Assembly: GCF_001649575.2 (NCBI RefSeq) | Contig: NC_051449.1 | Coordinates: forward strand, 12,604,908-12,668,907 | DNA: 64,000 bases | Reading direction: 5' to 3' | From: Kryptolebias marmoratus | Lineage: Eukaryota > Chordata > Actinopteri > Cyprinodontiformes > Rivulidae | In this document: one piece after another, positions 49,161 to 60,780 of the stretch | How positions within the stretch are numbered: position 1 is the first letter of the stretch | Layout of the letters: each line of letters opens with the position of its first letter | The notes under the pieces: generated by a model | The model's database searches: none | What the model saw: the letters and a program-made list of their open reading frames with translations, nothing else | Told to the model about the DNA's origin: nothing | Position numbers and translations under genes: made by a program

Positions 49161-52146
49161 CCTTCATATTGAAGGTGTTATATATGAATATGTATGTACA
49201 GAACTCTCTGCTTGCATTTTTGGCAAAGACGTGTTGACTAGATTGCGATAGACACATGCGATGTGTAGTTTCCTGTAATGCCCTGGTTTCCTAACTGAAC
49301 AACAGACAACTGGTGTACATCTCCATGTTTCAGGGGCACCACAATGGTTTGTGACTGAATCCTAACTGAGGACAATGTCAAATTAATCATGGGTAAAGAA
49401 CTGTTGTTGTAGATCTGTATGAAAATTGTTGTAGGAGTTTAAATAATTGAAAAAATATCCATTAACTGGAGATCATGTTAAATGTGGGTCTACACATGCT
49501 GTCTCTTGCTGGTGAGCACTTACATGTACAGTTATGTTTTAGGTCTTATTTTAATTTTTAATTGTTGTTTGTGTTAATCAACACTGCGTGCAGGAGAATG
49601 AAAAATTGTGTCTTGGCCGACCCAAATCCATGGTAAGCAGGCTGCTGATTACATGGGAAAAACACACTTTTTTGTCAAATTACATTAAAATTTAGCCGAT
49701 TTTGTTTTAGGGAAACTCATGTTAGTGCTTTTCTTGAAGTGCTATAGCTAGATTTTCCTCAAATTTGAAATGCATGGGAGAGCAGCTAATCAAGGCACTG
49801 GAAATGAGGGTGAATCAGCATCACTTCTCTACGCAGTAAAAATGAACATCTGGGCTGAGGTTTGCCAACAGGCACTCGATGCCATTTCAATGAGCACACA
49901 GACCAAAACAGCCCTCATGGGCACACTAATCACAATGCAACACGACCTTACATGGACCACTGTAGTTAAGCTGCTGAGTTTATCTCTGCGCCTCCGCTAT
50001 ATGTTTTTACCATATGGATGGGTGAGTCGAAGCCAAATGCCATGCTGCTAAAGAGAGTTTCACTCATATATGAAATTGGCTACAGTACTCCCAAAGGAAG
50101 TCATTTATGACAGCCTGTAAAATTACTTGTCAGTGTTATTGAATATATTTGGAACAGTTCTGGGTACTGCACAAATATGATTTCTTTTTCTTAGCTTGGG
50201 ACTGGTGCTTTTTGGCTGCAGTTTGATCAGACTGTGCAAATTATGTTGCTTGCAAGCAAAAACTAGTTTTTATTTAATTTATTTTTTTTTACTATGGTTA
50301 CTGGTTTCAAACTTAGCCTTTGTGACAGCAGACGATGTATTGTTTTTATTTGCTAACTTAAGATATGGTAAAATAAGTTCAGTAAATGTGGTCATTAAAA
50401 CAGAGAGTGGAGTCAGTCCATTCTTTTCAAAAACTGTGACCCTGCTAAACCTCTTTTGGCCCTGTTTGAAGAGATATGAGGTGTAGTGTAATGGTCCTAC
50501 TCAACATCCAAAACTCAAACATGATAGAAGGCCAAGTATCTGAATATATAACCATATTCAACCCTCTCCTAGTCCCTCCTCTTCTCTTTCTGCTCTGCCC
50601 TCCATCTCTTACTGTACTACCGTAGCTAGCTGGCTGATCTCCAGCTCATTTATCCTGGGTGTAACCAAGCTGTCCCAGGCTCTGTCTAGGGTTGGGCAAG
50701 GCCAAGGCTGGACAGAGAAATCGCTGGCTCCATGCTTCATTGGGCCCAGGAAGGGTGCAAACCCCTGCTAAGACCCCTGTGTGACAGGCACCTGATCAGC
50801 CACAGGAAGGGAGACTGATGGGACCATCTAAATGCACACAGTCACACACACACATATGCGACAGCTCTCTTGAGTTTTTCTCACATATGCTTTCCAGATT
50901 GATGTTTATAAGCAAAAAGTGAGCTGAGACCTGCAAATGTTTGTGCAAATGTGATAGAAAGAGGAAAATAAGGACAGGATGAGTAGATAAATGTCATTAA
51001 AATAATTTATTGAACATTATATTTTAACATCTCCTTAATTATGCAGATTTTTATTTGATAATTACTAAGTTTTTGGTTAGTTTTGGTATTAGGATATACT
51101 GTAATCAAGCAAATAGTTTGCCAATTGGCCAAAATCAGTTGCTTTTTCTTTTAATTCCTTAAGTTTATGATCTACTAACTAAATATTATCACGTTCCCTC
51201 ATGCAGTCAAATATATCATTCGCAGAATTGATTAATTCAGTTTAAATGTATTAATTTTTTATTCATTTCAGTCATATTTGCTTTTTATCCCAAAAGCTTG
51301 TAAATGAGATGGTGAATGAATTCATTTTGCAACAGTGTAATTCTTTTCCCCTCATTTGCTCGGTTTGTCTTTCTAAATATTTCACTGTAATGACACTCCA
51401 GTGTAATGAATGTAGAGGCGGTTTGTCATCCCTCTCTGAAAGCTGGTTCACATGGAACCCATTTATCATGGATACAAAACACGAGAACAGAGCTTGTTAA
51501 GTGTTTCATGGAGCTGTAACTGTCTGAGGAGTGGCCAACAACCTTTTTAGTAAATAAATCCATGTTTTGTTTTGTTCTTATTTATGGATCAGAGCAATAG
51601 AAGCTGTGTTCACCTGAAAATAACCTGACCAGACTCCCAACAAAGGAAACACTCATTAAACTATACCAATCTTTTTTTTTTTTTGTGACTGTTTCAAACT
51701 GGAACTCAAAGATTTACACACTAATAAAAACAACATGCAGCTTCACATCCTTGTGGTCACACACACATACAGCAAACATGAAGAAGAGTTGTTGTAGTCG
51801 GCCAGTAAGGAAAAAGATGGGATGAAATGTTTTTTTGTTTTACCCCCCCTACACAGAAGTCACAATCTCTCTCTGTGGTACAGATTTAATGAGAGAGCTG
51901 ATTGTGAGCGTGCACATGTCGTCATTTGTTTGTGTGAGTCAGTGTGCGAGTGTGTGTTTTGTGCATATTGGACACGTTTATGTCTACAGACACTATTGTG
52001 TGCACAGGTACATTGTTGAAGAGCGTGAATGGCTTTCTTCCTTTTCATTTGTTTCTGTATAGCTGCCACTTGTAAATTGTGAAAAAGTATGTGTCAAAAG
52101 TTTGTAAGATGTAACTTTCTGAAAACTATTGTACTAAAATGCACTT

Positions 52147-52152
52147 AATAAA
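52147..52152 (+). terminator. Candidate ephb1 polyadenylation signal AATAAA
   Basis: Canonical hexamer in TTAATAAACG, followed within 40 bases by a GGTTGTC stretch that could serve as the downstream element. It is about 3.9 kb after the stop, within the usual range for Eph genes. Earlier AATAAA hexamers at 49155-49160 and 51553-51558 are alternatives giving shorter 3' UTRs. Confidence 0.4.
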
Positions 52153-54958
52153 CGCCTTGGAAAACAAGTCAATCACTTTAAAGGTTGTCATTTAATGAAG
52201 GATAATTGTTTTTATTAAAATTAGGTAAACAAAGCAACACAGAGTTTCTTTTTTTATGCTGTTTTTGGTTTTCTTTAATCCAGTTTCACTCTTGTCAACA
52301 CTGTCATCCAACGCTTTCATAAAAGTGATCAAAATAGGCAGCTTTTTGTTACCACCAGCCTGACTGGCAGCACATGTTAAAAGCCATCAGCCACTAATAA
52401 GCAAGCCGTCATTTGGACGTGACCCCCCCCCCAAAAAAATGACTCTGCAAGAAAAATGACAATATTTTGACAAACTAGTGAAAATTATCCATCTATTTAA
52501 TATCACACTCAGACACACATCCAAACGGGCCAGGAGTTTGTGTATTCATATAAATTTGACTTGCAAGACTGACTTTCTGAGGACATCACATTTTGGAAAA
52601 ATTGATGGTGGGTAATTATATAGTTAATGAGGTGTGTCAAAAAATATGGGGATGAATTCAACTCTCAGCACTCCTTTGTAGATGTTTATTGACTAATTGA
52701 TTGATTATATTGAACTTCATATTAACAGATAGAGGCTCTGAACCTAACACAGAGGCAGCCAAAAAGAATTACGAAAAGCAATTTTCAGCCATTTCAAATT
52801 TGTGATTTTAAGTAATGTGCTTCCGACCTTCTATCGCCACTTTGTCTTACTCATTAGAAGATTTTGCATGATGTAACTGAAAAGATAATAAAATCTGTTC
52901 TAGAAATCAACGGGTAAAAAATAAACAAAGTAAAATATACGTTCCTGAACATATCAGCTACTGCCTTCCATGCCAAAGTTTTAAACAAAGATCTTGCTCA
53001 ACCTGTTTGTGTTAAAATTATATGTTGTGGAGAAGCCTCTGCTACTATGACACCAATTTTTAACTTAATACCTATTAAAATGACAAAAATATCAAAAAGT
53101 CATTTTCCAGAGTAGTTTATTTTATTTTATTTTTTTTTAACCAATCAACAAAGGTAAAGTCACTGGCACCAAAGAAGGGGTGAACAACATGTTTTAAACA
53201 TATTCATAACAGTAATGGTTGCTTTGGTGACCATAAGAAACAAGTTAGCTATTTTCTAGTTTATTTAAAGCATTAACACCGTCACTTTAGTATAAAAACC
53301 CAAAATAATTGCTCAGTGAATAATGGTTGTGGCTGAAACGTACTCATTTTAGCACCTCAGTGTTGATGGATGCCATTTTGAGCATACTGTTGCTATTACA
53401 TGTACTATATTTCAATATTTATTTAAACTTAATTATAGATCAAAAAGTCACATATAAAGAAAAAAAACCTTGAGATTATTTTTCTTTTAGGAATGAATAT
53501 CTGACGCGATACATAGCACATGTTGGCTTCGAGCGAGTCCCTGTACTCGGCCAGCGATAAGATCTGAATTAGGAGGTAGGAATGGTGTCAAAATACCCGG
53601 GGAAATCTTTATCTTGTTTTTGTACTACGGAGTCTGTAGTGTGTCTTTAGTTATTTATTGCCGTAGTTTGCACTTTGTCTGGTTTAGTGGTTTAGTCAGT
53701 AAAACTACTTAATGATGGTTATTAAAGGATCATTAATTGGACTAAAATGCTGCTTTGTGTCAAGATATAGGATTTGATATGTGACTAAAGATTTTCAGAT
53801 GAGAAACATTCAAATATCCTACTTATGATTAATAAATAGAAAGGAAAGACTGTTCTGGTGTACGGTAGTTGTTTTTTTTTTTAACTTTTGAAATGAGGTT
53901 TGATTAAACAGAATTTTGTCTGGTTTCTGTAAGTAAAACATGTAAAAATAAAATAAAATAAAACAAAAAAGCAAGCACATTCTCACTAATGTTTTACAGC
54001 AGTTATCTAAGAGTGCAGTTTAAGGTTATGTGGATGGCCTAATTGCACTTATAGTGTTCCACTAATACTTAAACAGCTGTAATGAGCACTGATACTGTGG
54101 CATTCTTTATAGTACCTCTTTTATTTGCTTTAGCTTAAATGAGCCTGTTTGTCACTTTAATCAGAGCAATTAGAGGCACAGGAAGATATTGCCCTTGTGA
54201 CAAGAAGCGCTACGTTACATTAGAAGTGAGAGCTTACCAATGTGTGCATGTGAAAGAGAAATGGACAAATAGAGGCTGACAAAAAGAGAAGTATTGAGAA
54301 CGTTGTTTTCAATGTATCCTTGATTTATTTGTAGTCTGTTTATTACTGATAAGGGAGTCGAGTCCTTTAGTTTCACATTAAAGTCACGTGAAGTTTGAAA
54401 AGTGACTTCACAGCAGCAAATCCTTGCCTTAATCAATATTCCTGAAGCAATCAGCTGGAGAAAGGGATTGCAGCACAGTCGGGAACTCCTGCAGAGAGCT
54501 GGGAAGAGTTGGGGAGGAAAAACGCAATCATTCCATTCTGGTGCAGAGCTGAAAGTGAAAGTTGAAAATTTGAAGTGTATATAAGTGAAGGACAGCGGAG
54601 AAAGAGTAAACTACAAGACAAATATGATAGCAGAGTCCTTGCAGGGGAAGAAGGACAAGTTTCCAATGCAACAAAAAGCCACAAATTTGTGTCCCAGCTG
54701 AATATATAAATGTGCTAACCTGTGTGTGGGTCTCTGGATTTTTTGAATAAATACATGTTTGGGAAAAGACAGCAATCATGCAGTAAAAATAACTTGTTCA
54801 ACCTGTGAGATTTTTCAAGGCCTAAATCAGGTCTCTGCTTGCTGCTTGCTGGGCCTCAGTAAACTGTGTGTGTATTTACAGTGATCTCAGAAGCTGGGGA
54901 AACGTCCAAGGCACAAACTGCCTTGTGGAAGCCTGGTGTATATGACTTCACAAATAGT

Positions 54959-54962
<4 letters not shown>

Positions 54963-55023
<61 letters not shown>
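54963..55023. repeat. (TA)n microsatellite
   Basis: About 30 TA units with one G interruption (ATGTATA), in the downstream flank. The YIYIYI-type open frame across it is an artefact. Confidence 0.97.
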
Positions 55024-55026
<3 letters not shown>

Positions 55027-56520
55027 AAAGGTAAATAAAAAAGGAAAACACCAATCAGCATAGAATATTCTGAGTTTCTGTAAACGTCTTGATCTATTAT
55101 GTATGCCAGTGTGTGTTGAAAGTTGGGAAATGAACATTAAACAAATGTAGACCCGATAATTAAACTTTAACAAAGCTTATAAAATATTTTTTAAAAACCT
55201 TCCTATATTGAACCATTAAATAATTTGTCATCCATAAAAAAATCACAAGATTTATTAGAAAACAATGAAAATTGTTTTCCTTGATGAAAACAATAACCTT
55301 CCAATTTTTTTTTTTCATTTTTATGTAGTGATGAGCAATATAATCTAAAAAGTAGTATTTGTATTTGTTAGCTGCCCGCTGAGAAGTAATGTAAAATATA
55401 AATATGCTAAAAGTCAAGATATCCAGTGGTCTTAATGTCTTGAATCAGTATTTTGTTAAAAAAGTTATTTGTGGGTTATATGATATATCAATTAATATTT
55501 GCAAATTGTGATGTTTTTATAATAAGGAAATTCTGTTTTCATTCATTCTAGTATTTTTTTTCTAAGCTTGGTTAGGGCATAAATATGTCTCGTCCCACAG
55601 TTCCTTTTTCAGTTGTTGTGTTTTATAATTTAAAGTGACTGTCATTTTTATTTAATTACGTAGAGAAAATCACTTGTGCATTTTTTTAATCAACAATTAA
55701 AGCCGTTTGAGCACCACCATCTTGATAAAGCATCCTTTTATGGTAAAATATTTGGTGTTTTTTTTTAATGAAGGCAAAAACTGCCACATGTGTAGATTCT
55801 TCTGATTTATTTAAATGTGCATCCCCTGCTTTAATAAATACCAGTCCATGTGTAATTGTGCACACAGTTTCATTTCCTCTGCAATTATTATCCATCAATT
55901 GTTGTAGACACTCAGTTGATTAATCATTTTCATAAAAATGCTGTTTAGCAGTGCAAAACAACATCACAGTTTATGTAAATGTGAAGCTGAGATAATCACA
56001 GAGGAAGTGAAAAGAAATAATGCATTTTATTGGATAGTTAAAGGTGGGTAAGGACTCAACACGATAAGCAACAACAAAAAAAAAAACTTCTGAGTTGGAA
56101 AAAAGTAACAGAGTCACTGAACTGTGCACCACAGGGTTAGAGTAAAACAGCCTGGCAGATTCATATTTGTGAGGTCATCCAACAACACCTTTGACTCCAA
56201 AACACAGCTGTTGCTGCAGTAATGAGCAAGAAAAAAAGGACTATAATTATTAGAGCCTTGATCAAATTTACTACAAACTCAGTCAATTACAACAAGGGTT
56301 CTGAATGTTAACTAGTTCAAATAAATAATGTAGAGTTCCTGTGTGAGAGAGAGAGTCTGCAGGGGGAGTTTCTGTTATGCTGTTCTGTCTTATCGCATTT
56401 TAAAATTCTGGATTTTTCTTTGGAAAAAAGCATCTGATTGAATTCTACTCTTCTTTTCTTGAATTATTCTTAGTAAACACCATTTTAGATTTCTGTGCAC
56501 AACTTTTTATTGCCAATGTT

Positions 56521-57203
56521 GTCTGTGTGTGTGTTTGTTTGTCTGTACCATAAGCAAAATACTGTATTTCATGAATCTGTGGACTGACTTTAATAAAACT
56601 CTCGAGGTAATTATTGGATGTACATCTATAACTAAACAGTTTTTGGGTCAACCCCTTTCAACATGGTCATCACAGCCAATTTAAAAAATATCACATTCCA
56701 GTTTTCTTGTGGTAGTGGCTGAGCATTGAGCTTGACACATTGCACTTACTTTGCTTTCAACTTTGGAATTAATGATTGGTGTAACCCTGTCTGATTGCAA
56801 AATATCTTATGAACCACTGGTTCATACAATATTTATTTTACCAGCAAAAGTAACCACTGGATGGAGATCTACAACTACAACTTATGGAGTTACCCTGATT
56901 CAAGATGGCCACCACAGCTAATTGATATTAGCCAAAATAAAAACAGCTATAACTGTATAAGTCAATTTATATCTATATTGAGCTAAAGTTTGATGTGATA
57001 ATAGTTGAGAATCATCCTCAACACTCTCTGAGTGCTATCAAATTCCACAAGATCTCCCAAAATTATAAAATTAGATTGTGGATAACGCTATTTACAAGGT
57101 TTGACCAAAACGACTTTAATTTTGTCTCTTCTCAGCACAAGTCAAGCCTATGTTCATTTTCTGACATCACAAGTGGCAGATGATATGCTTTTTTTTCAAG
57201 GAA
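56521..57203 (+). repeat. Dispersed non-coding repeat, copy 2 (nearly full, with duplicated head)
   Basis: Holds two successive head units. The first, about 56521-56690, has TGTTTGTTTGTCTGTACC, GGTCAACCCCTTTCAACATGG and CACAGCCAATTT. The second, about 56790-57203, has AAAATATCTTATGAACCACTGG, TTCAAGATGGCCACCACAGC, GCTATAACT at 56946-56954, GAGTGCTATCAAATTCCACA, TTTGACCAAAACG and ATATGC at 57183-57188. The second runs to the family's terminus; the first stops halfway. No coding capacity. Confidence 0.7.
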
Positions 57204-58559
57204 GGTTAGGTCTTTGATTTTGTTTGATTGTTTATTCATTTTGTGAACACATTTTATAAATTCATCCACAGTTTTCTAACCCTGTAGCCCTTTTTCATCA
57301 TATATGTATTTAAAGTGCAGACTTGAGTTATCACAGTAAAATAATGTGAGAAAGATAAAAAAAAAAAAATCTTTATCTAAAAATGATAGATACTTAAGAA
57401 CACCGAGAATGAGCTGCCAAAGCCGGTATGATTTTTTCAACACAAATTTCTGTCTACACCTTCTACTGAAAAGGGTTTTATTCATATAAAGCGAGTGAAG
57501 AGGTGAGGCTGAGTCTCCCTGGAGATAAAGAGCAGAATTTGAGATGCTCTGAAAGTGTTTATGGCATCACCTGCTCATGTGAATTTCATAGCTTATCTGT
57601 ATACAACACAGCTTTTCAGGCAAACTGCAAAACAGTCTGCAATGAGGAGACTGCAGCCGCTTCTATCTCTTTCTCTCTGTCTGTATAAAGGCACATTTTA
57701 AGTCCTTTGATTCATACTTAAAAGATATTGACTTTTCTTTTTCACAAAGGTTTGAACATACAAGCAAATTCTGTCAGCTAAAATAGCTTAATTCACCCAA
57801 AAACTGTCAGAGTTGCTGAAGGAATTGAAGGAATTTCAATAATTTGGATATAAAAGGAGAAGTTACCCAAGATGTCTGCTGCAAAATTCAAAGTATCACT
57901 CTTAATAGCAGCAGAGGACATTTCTCCTTTTTGTGTATAGGAAGAGAAATCCAGCACCTGGGTCAAATGAGATTTGATGTCTCTGAGGAGTTCATCAAAT
58001 TTAATTATGATACATATAATTACCAAAAGCAATCTTCTGTGTGGTTGGAATAATCATTTCAGAGCAAAGTCGGCACCTGCAGGAGTGAGGCGTAATTTAC
58101 AGCAGATTTAGAATGACAGGAGGAGAGTGAGCGAGGGAGATGGAAACAGGTGATTGCTGTATAGTTAGTTTATGCTTTTATTTTACTGTAAGAGCTCAGA
58201 AAATGACAGGAAAAATTGTGACTTCACCAGATTTAGCACAGCATTCACTTTTTTTTTTTTGCATCCGGTTGCAAAATAACATAAAGAAAGGCTTGATTTG
58301 GTGTGATTCTGAAAACATGGCCATCCTTCATCCACGTTTTGCTTGAGGGAACACAAACAAAGGCCTCACTGAATCCAGATGTTTGCAAATGAGCTAGATT
58401 TATCATAACAATACACGAAAAAAGATAATGAGAAGTCATGCAGAGGCTAAAGAGTGAACACAGTGCTAGGGGAGAGAGGTGAGCTAAAATGGGATCACAT
58501 ACATAATTGGTTCTTTCAGAAGGTGAGAAGAGGTAGGGGTTATGAGAAGGGACATAACA

Positions 58560-58830
58560 CCTCTTCCACGCACACACACGCATATGCTCACCAGCTCCCC
58601 ACCTATCAGAGAAGCCCCCCGCAGTGTCTAATCCCACACAGAGCCTTTCTCAGCTCCGCCCGCTTTCGATTGCTGCAAAAATCAATGAAATATTTTCCCA
58701 CCAAAATGAGGAGGAACAATGGATGAGATCCGCACCTCAAGGTCTTCCTAATTAAAGAGTTCACACAAAAGGGCTCCAGTTTATCGCGGCTCTCAGAACA
58801 GAGGGAAAGAGGTTAGGAGGCAACAGTGAA
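58560..58830. promoter_or_regulatory. Candidate downstream regulatory element
   Basis: GC-richer island with CTCCGCCCGC (GC box), a TAATTA at 58749-58754 and AAAAATCAATGAAAT, in otherwise AT-rich flank about 10 kb past the ephb1 stop. Confidence 0.25.
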
Positions 58831-59092
58831 TGAAAAGTGGGCGATGAAGGTCAAAGACTTCACACTCGTCACTCTTGTCTCTCAAATGCAAACTTCTCAA
58901 CTCATAACCGGCCTCTCAAAACCTTGTCTGATTCAGCAGCATCCCTCTACGTTTTAGTACACACACAACCACATGCCACAAGTTCCTGGCTTTTCCATTT
59001 CTGCTTCTTTCCCTGGGGTGAGAAGAGATGTGTCAGTGTTTTTTTTTTATTTATCTCCCACCGACAAAGGTGGAGCAATAACGTTTTTGCCT

Positions 59093-59545
59093 GTGTCTGT
59101 TTGTGTGTGAGTTTGTTTGTCAGTACCACGAGAAAAAAAGTCCCACAAACAACTGAAAAGATTTATTGAAGCTATCCAAAAGCAATCATTGGATGAACTT
59201 TTACACTTGATCACATCTGGAGTCAATCCAATTCATGATGGCCCCCACAGCAAAGCAAACTAAATCAACACAAAAATGGCTATAACTGAGTCAGTTTTAC
59301 AGGTACTGAGCTGATTGGTGTGGTAGTAGTTGACAGTTCTTCACGACACATGCTCCAAGAGCTAACAGATCATGTAAGATCTCATGTATGTGATTGTGAA
59401 GGACGATATTTTCAAAATTGAACCAAAAAGGCTACAACTTTGTCATTGTTTAACATAAGATGACCTTAGTCTAAAACTCTGGCATGAAAGGTGGCAACCA
59501 ATATGCAGAATGGAACTGGAAACTCAAACAGATTCTTTTTTTTGA
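59093..59545 (+). repeat. Dispersed non-coding repeat, copy 3
   Basis: Colinear with copy 2: GTTTGTTTGTCAGTACC, GGAGTCAATCCAATTCATGA, CCCCCACAGC, GGCTATAACTGAGTCAG (GCTATAACT at 59279-59287), GTAAGATCTCATGTATGTGA, ACAACTTTGTCATTGTTTAA and ATATGC at 59501-59506. Moderately diverged from copy 2. Confidence 0.7.
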
Positions 59546-60459
59546 AGGACCTATGATGTTTAAAACTGGTTCATCTTTGTTACAACAGACCTAACGGAAT
59601 TTTCCTTCTAATTTAAGACTTACTGCTCTATCACATATACAGTGCGACACTTTTCCCCCACAGTTATAACAACTGTTCAGATTATATTTTCCCAAGGCCT
59701 AATCATACAGGCCTGTACTGCATGTGAAGAAAAATTACGTAGAGAAGTGGAACATTTGATAATGGCTGTCATTACTGCTCTTAACCAGCACCTGCCATCT
59801 TAACAAATGCTCACCGCACCGAGAGCTGCGTTCCATAGATGCACTTCAACAGGCAAAATGGTAATCATACTTGGTGAAGAGGGACTGCTCAGTCATACTC
59901 TATGTGACATTGGTGGGTGGCTGTTGCAGGACTCCAAACACAATATACAACTCATTCAACCATGTGACTTCCATGGTAATTTTTTTTCTATTTTTCAGTC
60001 CCCAGTTTTTGCAAAAAGACTGAATCAAATGAAAGTAGAAATGTGTAAGTTGTATGACCAACAGTAATTCATGTTAGTACTCGCAGCATCTGTCTGTATG
60101 ACTCTTAAACGGTTTTAAAATGTGTTTTATTGATAGTGACAGCAAGTCAATAAACTGAAGTATGGTAAACTAATGGTTAAGATATTGATTATAAACTTCA
60201 GAACTTGTAGTAATTTTTTTCTGCTCTCAAATACTATTAAAGTAGTGAATACAGTAATAAAGTTAAAAATATATAATAAAAACTGTTGAAAGAAAAAACA
60301 TCTCAGTCATTCCTTCCTTCAGTTTCTCTGTAGCTTTAATTTCTGTAAAGTGTTAGCAAACGAAAGTGATTCATATCTTCAGTAGAAGCAGCGTCTGGCC
60401 TTTAGGGTCAACACTATATGTGCTCTCAGTTTTTAGTGTTTTAATGTGCGTTTGTTCAC

Positions 60460-60780
60460 GCTTATGGGTGTGTATGTTTGTGAATACGAGACTGCCCAGA
60501 TGGCAGCTCCTCTGACGGGAGCGTGTGTGTGGGTGAGCTGTAACTCAAGAGGCTGGATGGAGGTCCGACTAAGTGGCTCTCAGGGGAGAGTCGATCGGTT
60601 GATAAAGACAGCGGACAGGGACACAACAGCCTCAGTGTGTGGTAACAGCCAAAACAGACACACGGCCTCGGTGAGAATAATTGCTGCAGGCAAGCATCCA
60701 TCTATATGTCCCGTCTCCGAGCTGCCCCTACAGTCCCTTCACCATCCTCTATCCACTTCAAAGAAAGTAGGTGGACTGTA
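60460..60780. promoter_or_regulatory. Candidate downstream regulatory element
   Basis: A 300-base GC-rich island with several CpG (GACGGGAGCG, GTCGATCGG, CCCGTCTCCGAG), unusual for this flank. It could be an enhancer, or an exon or promoter of an unrecognised transcript. The open frames in it match nothing I know. Confidence 0.25.

Larger units (their letters stand above)
48248..52165 (+). other. ephb1: Putative ephb1 3' UTR
   Basis: No splice acceptor or coding exon follows the stop. The first 230 bases are GC-richer than the rest, then the sequence becomes AT-rich with A-runs (48647-48671) and a (GAA)n run near 48788-48806. AATAAA hexamers occur at 49155, 51553 and 52147. The last fits best a long transcript, but the true end is not shown by the sequence. 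Open frames inside (for example 49770-50051) resemble no known protein. Confidence 0.5.

Noticed and set aside
49770..50051. 93-codon open frame in the putative 3' UTR
   Set aside because: No recognisable domain, no splice sites in register, and position inside the probable UTR; retained as UTR.
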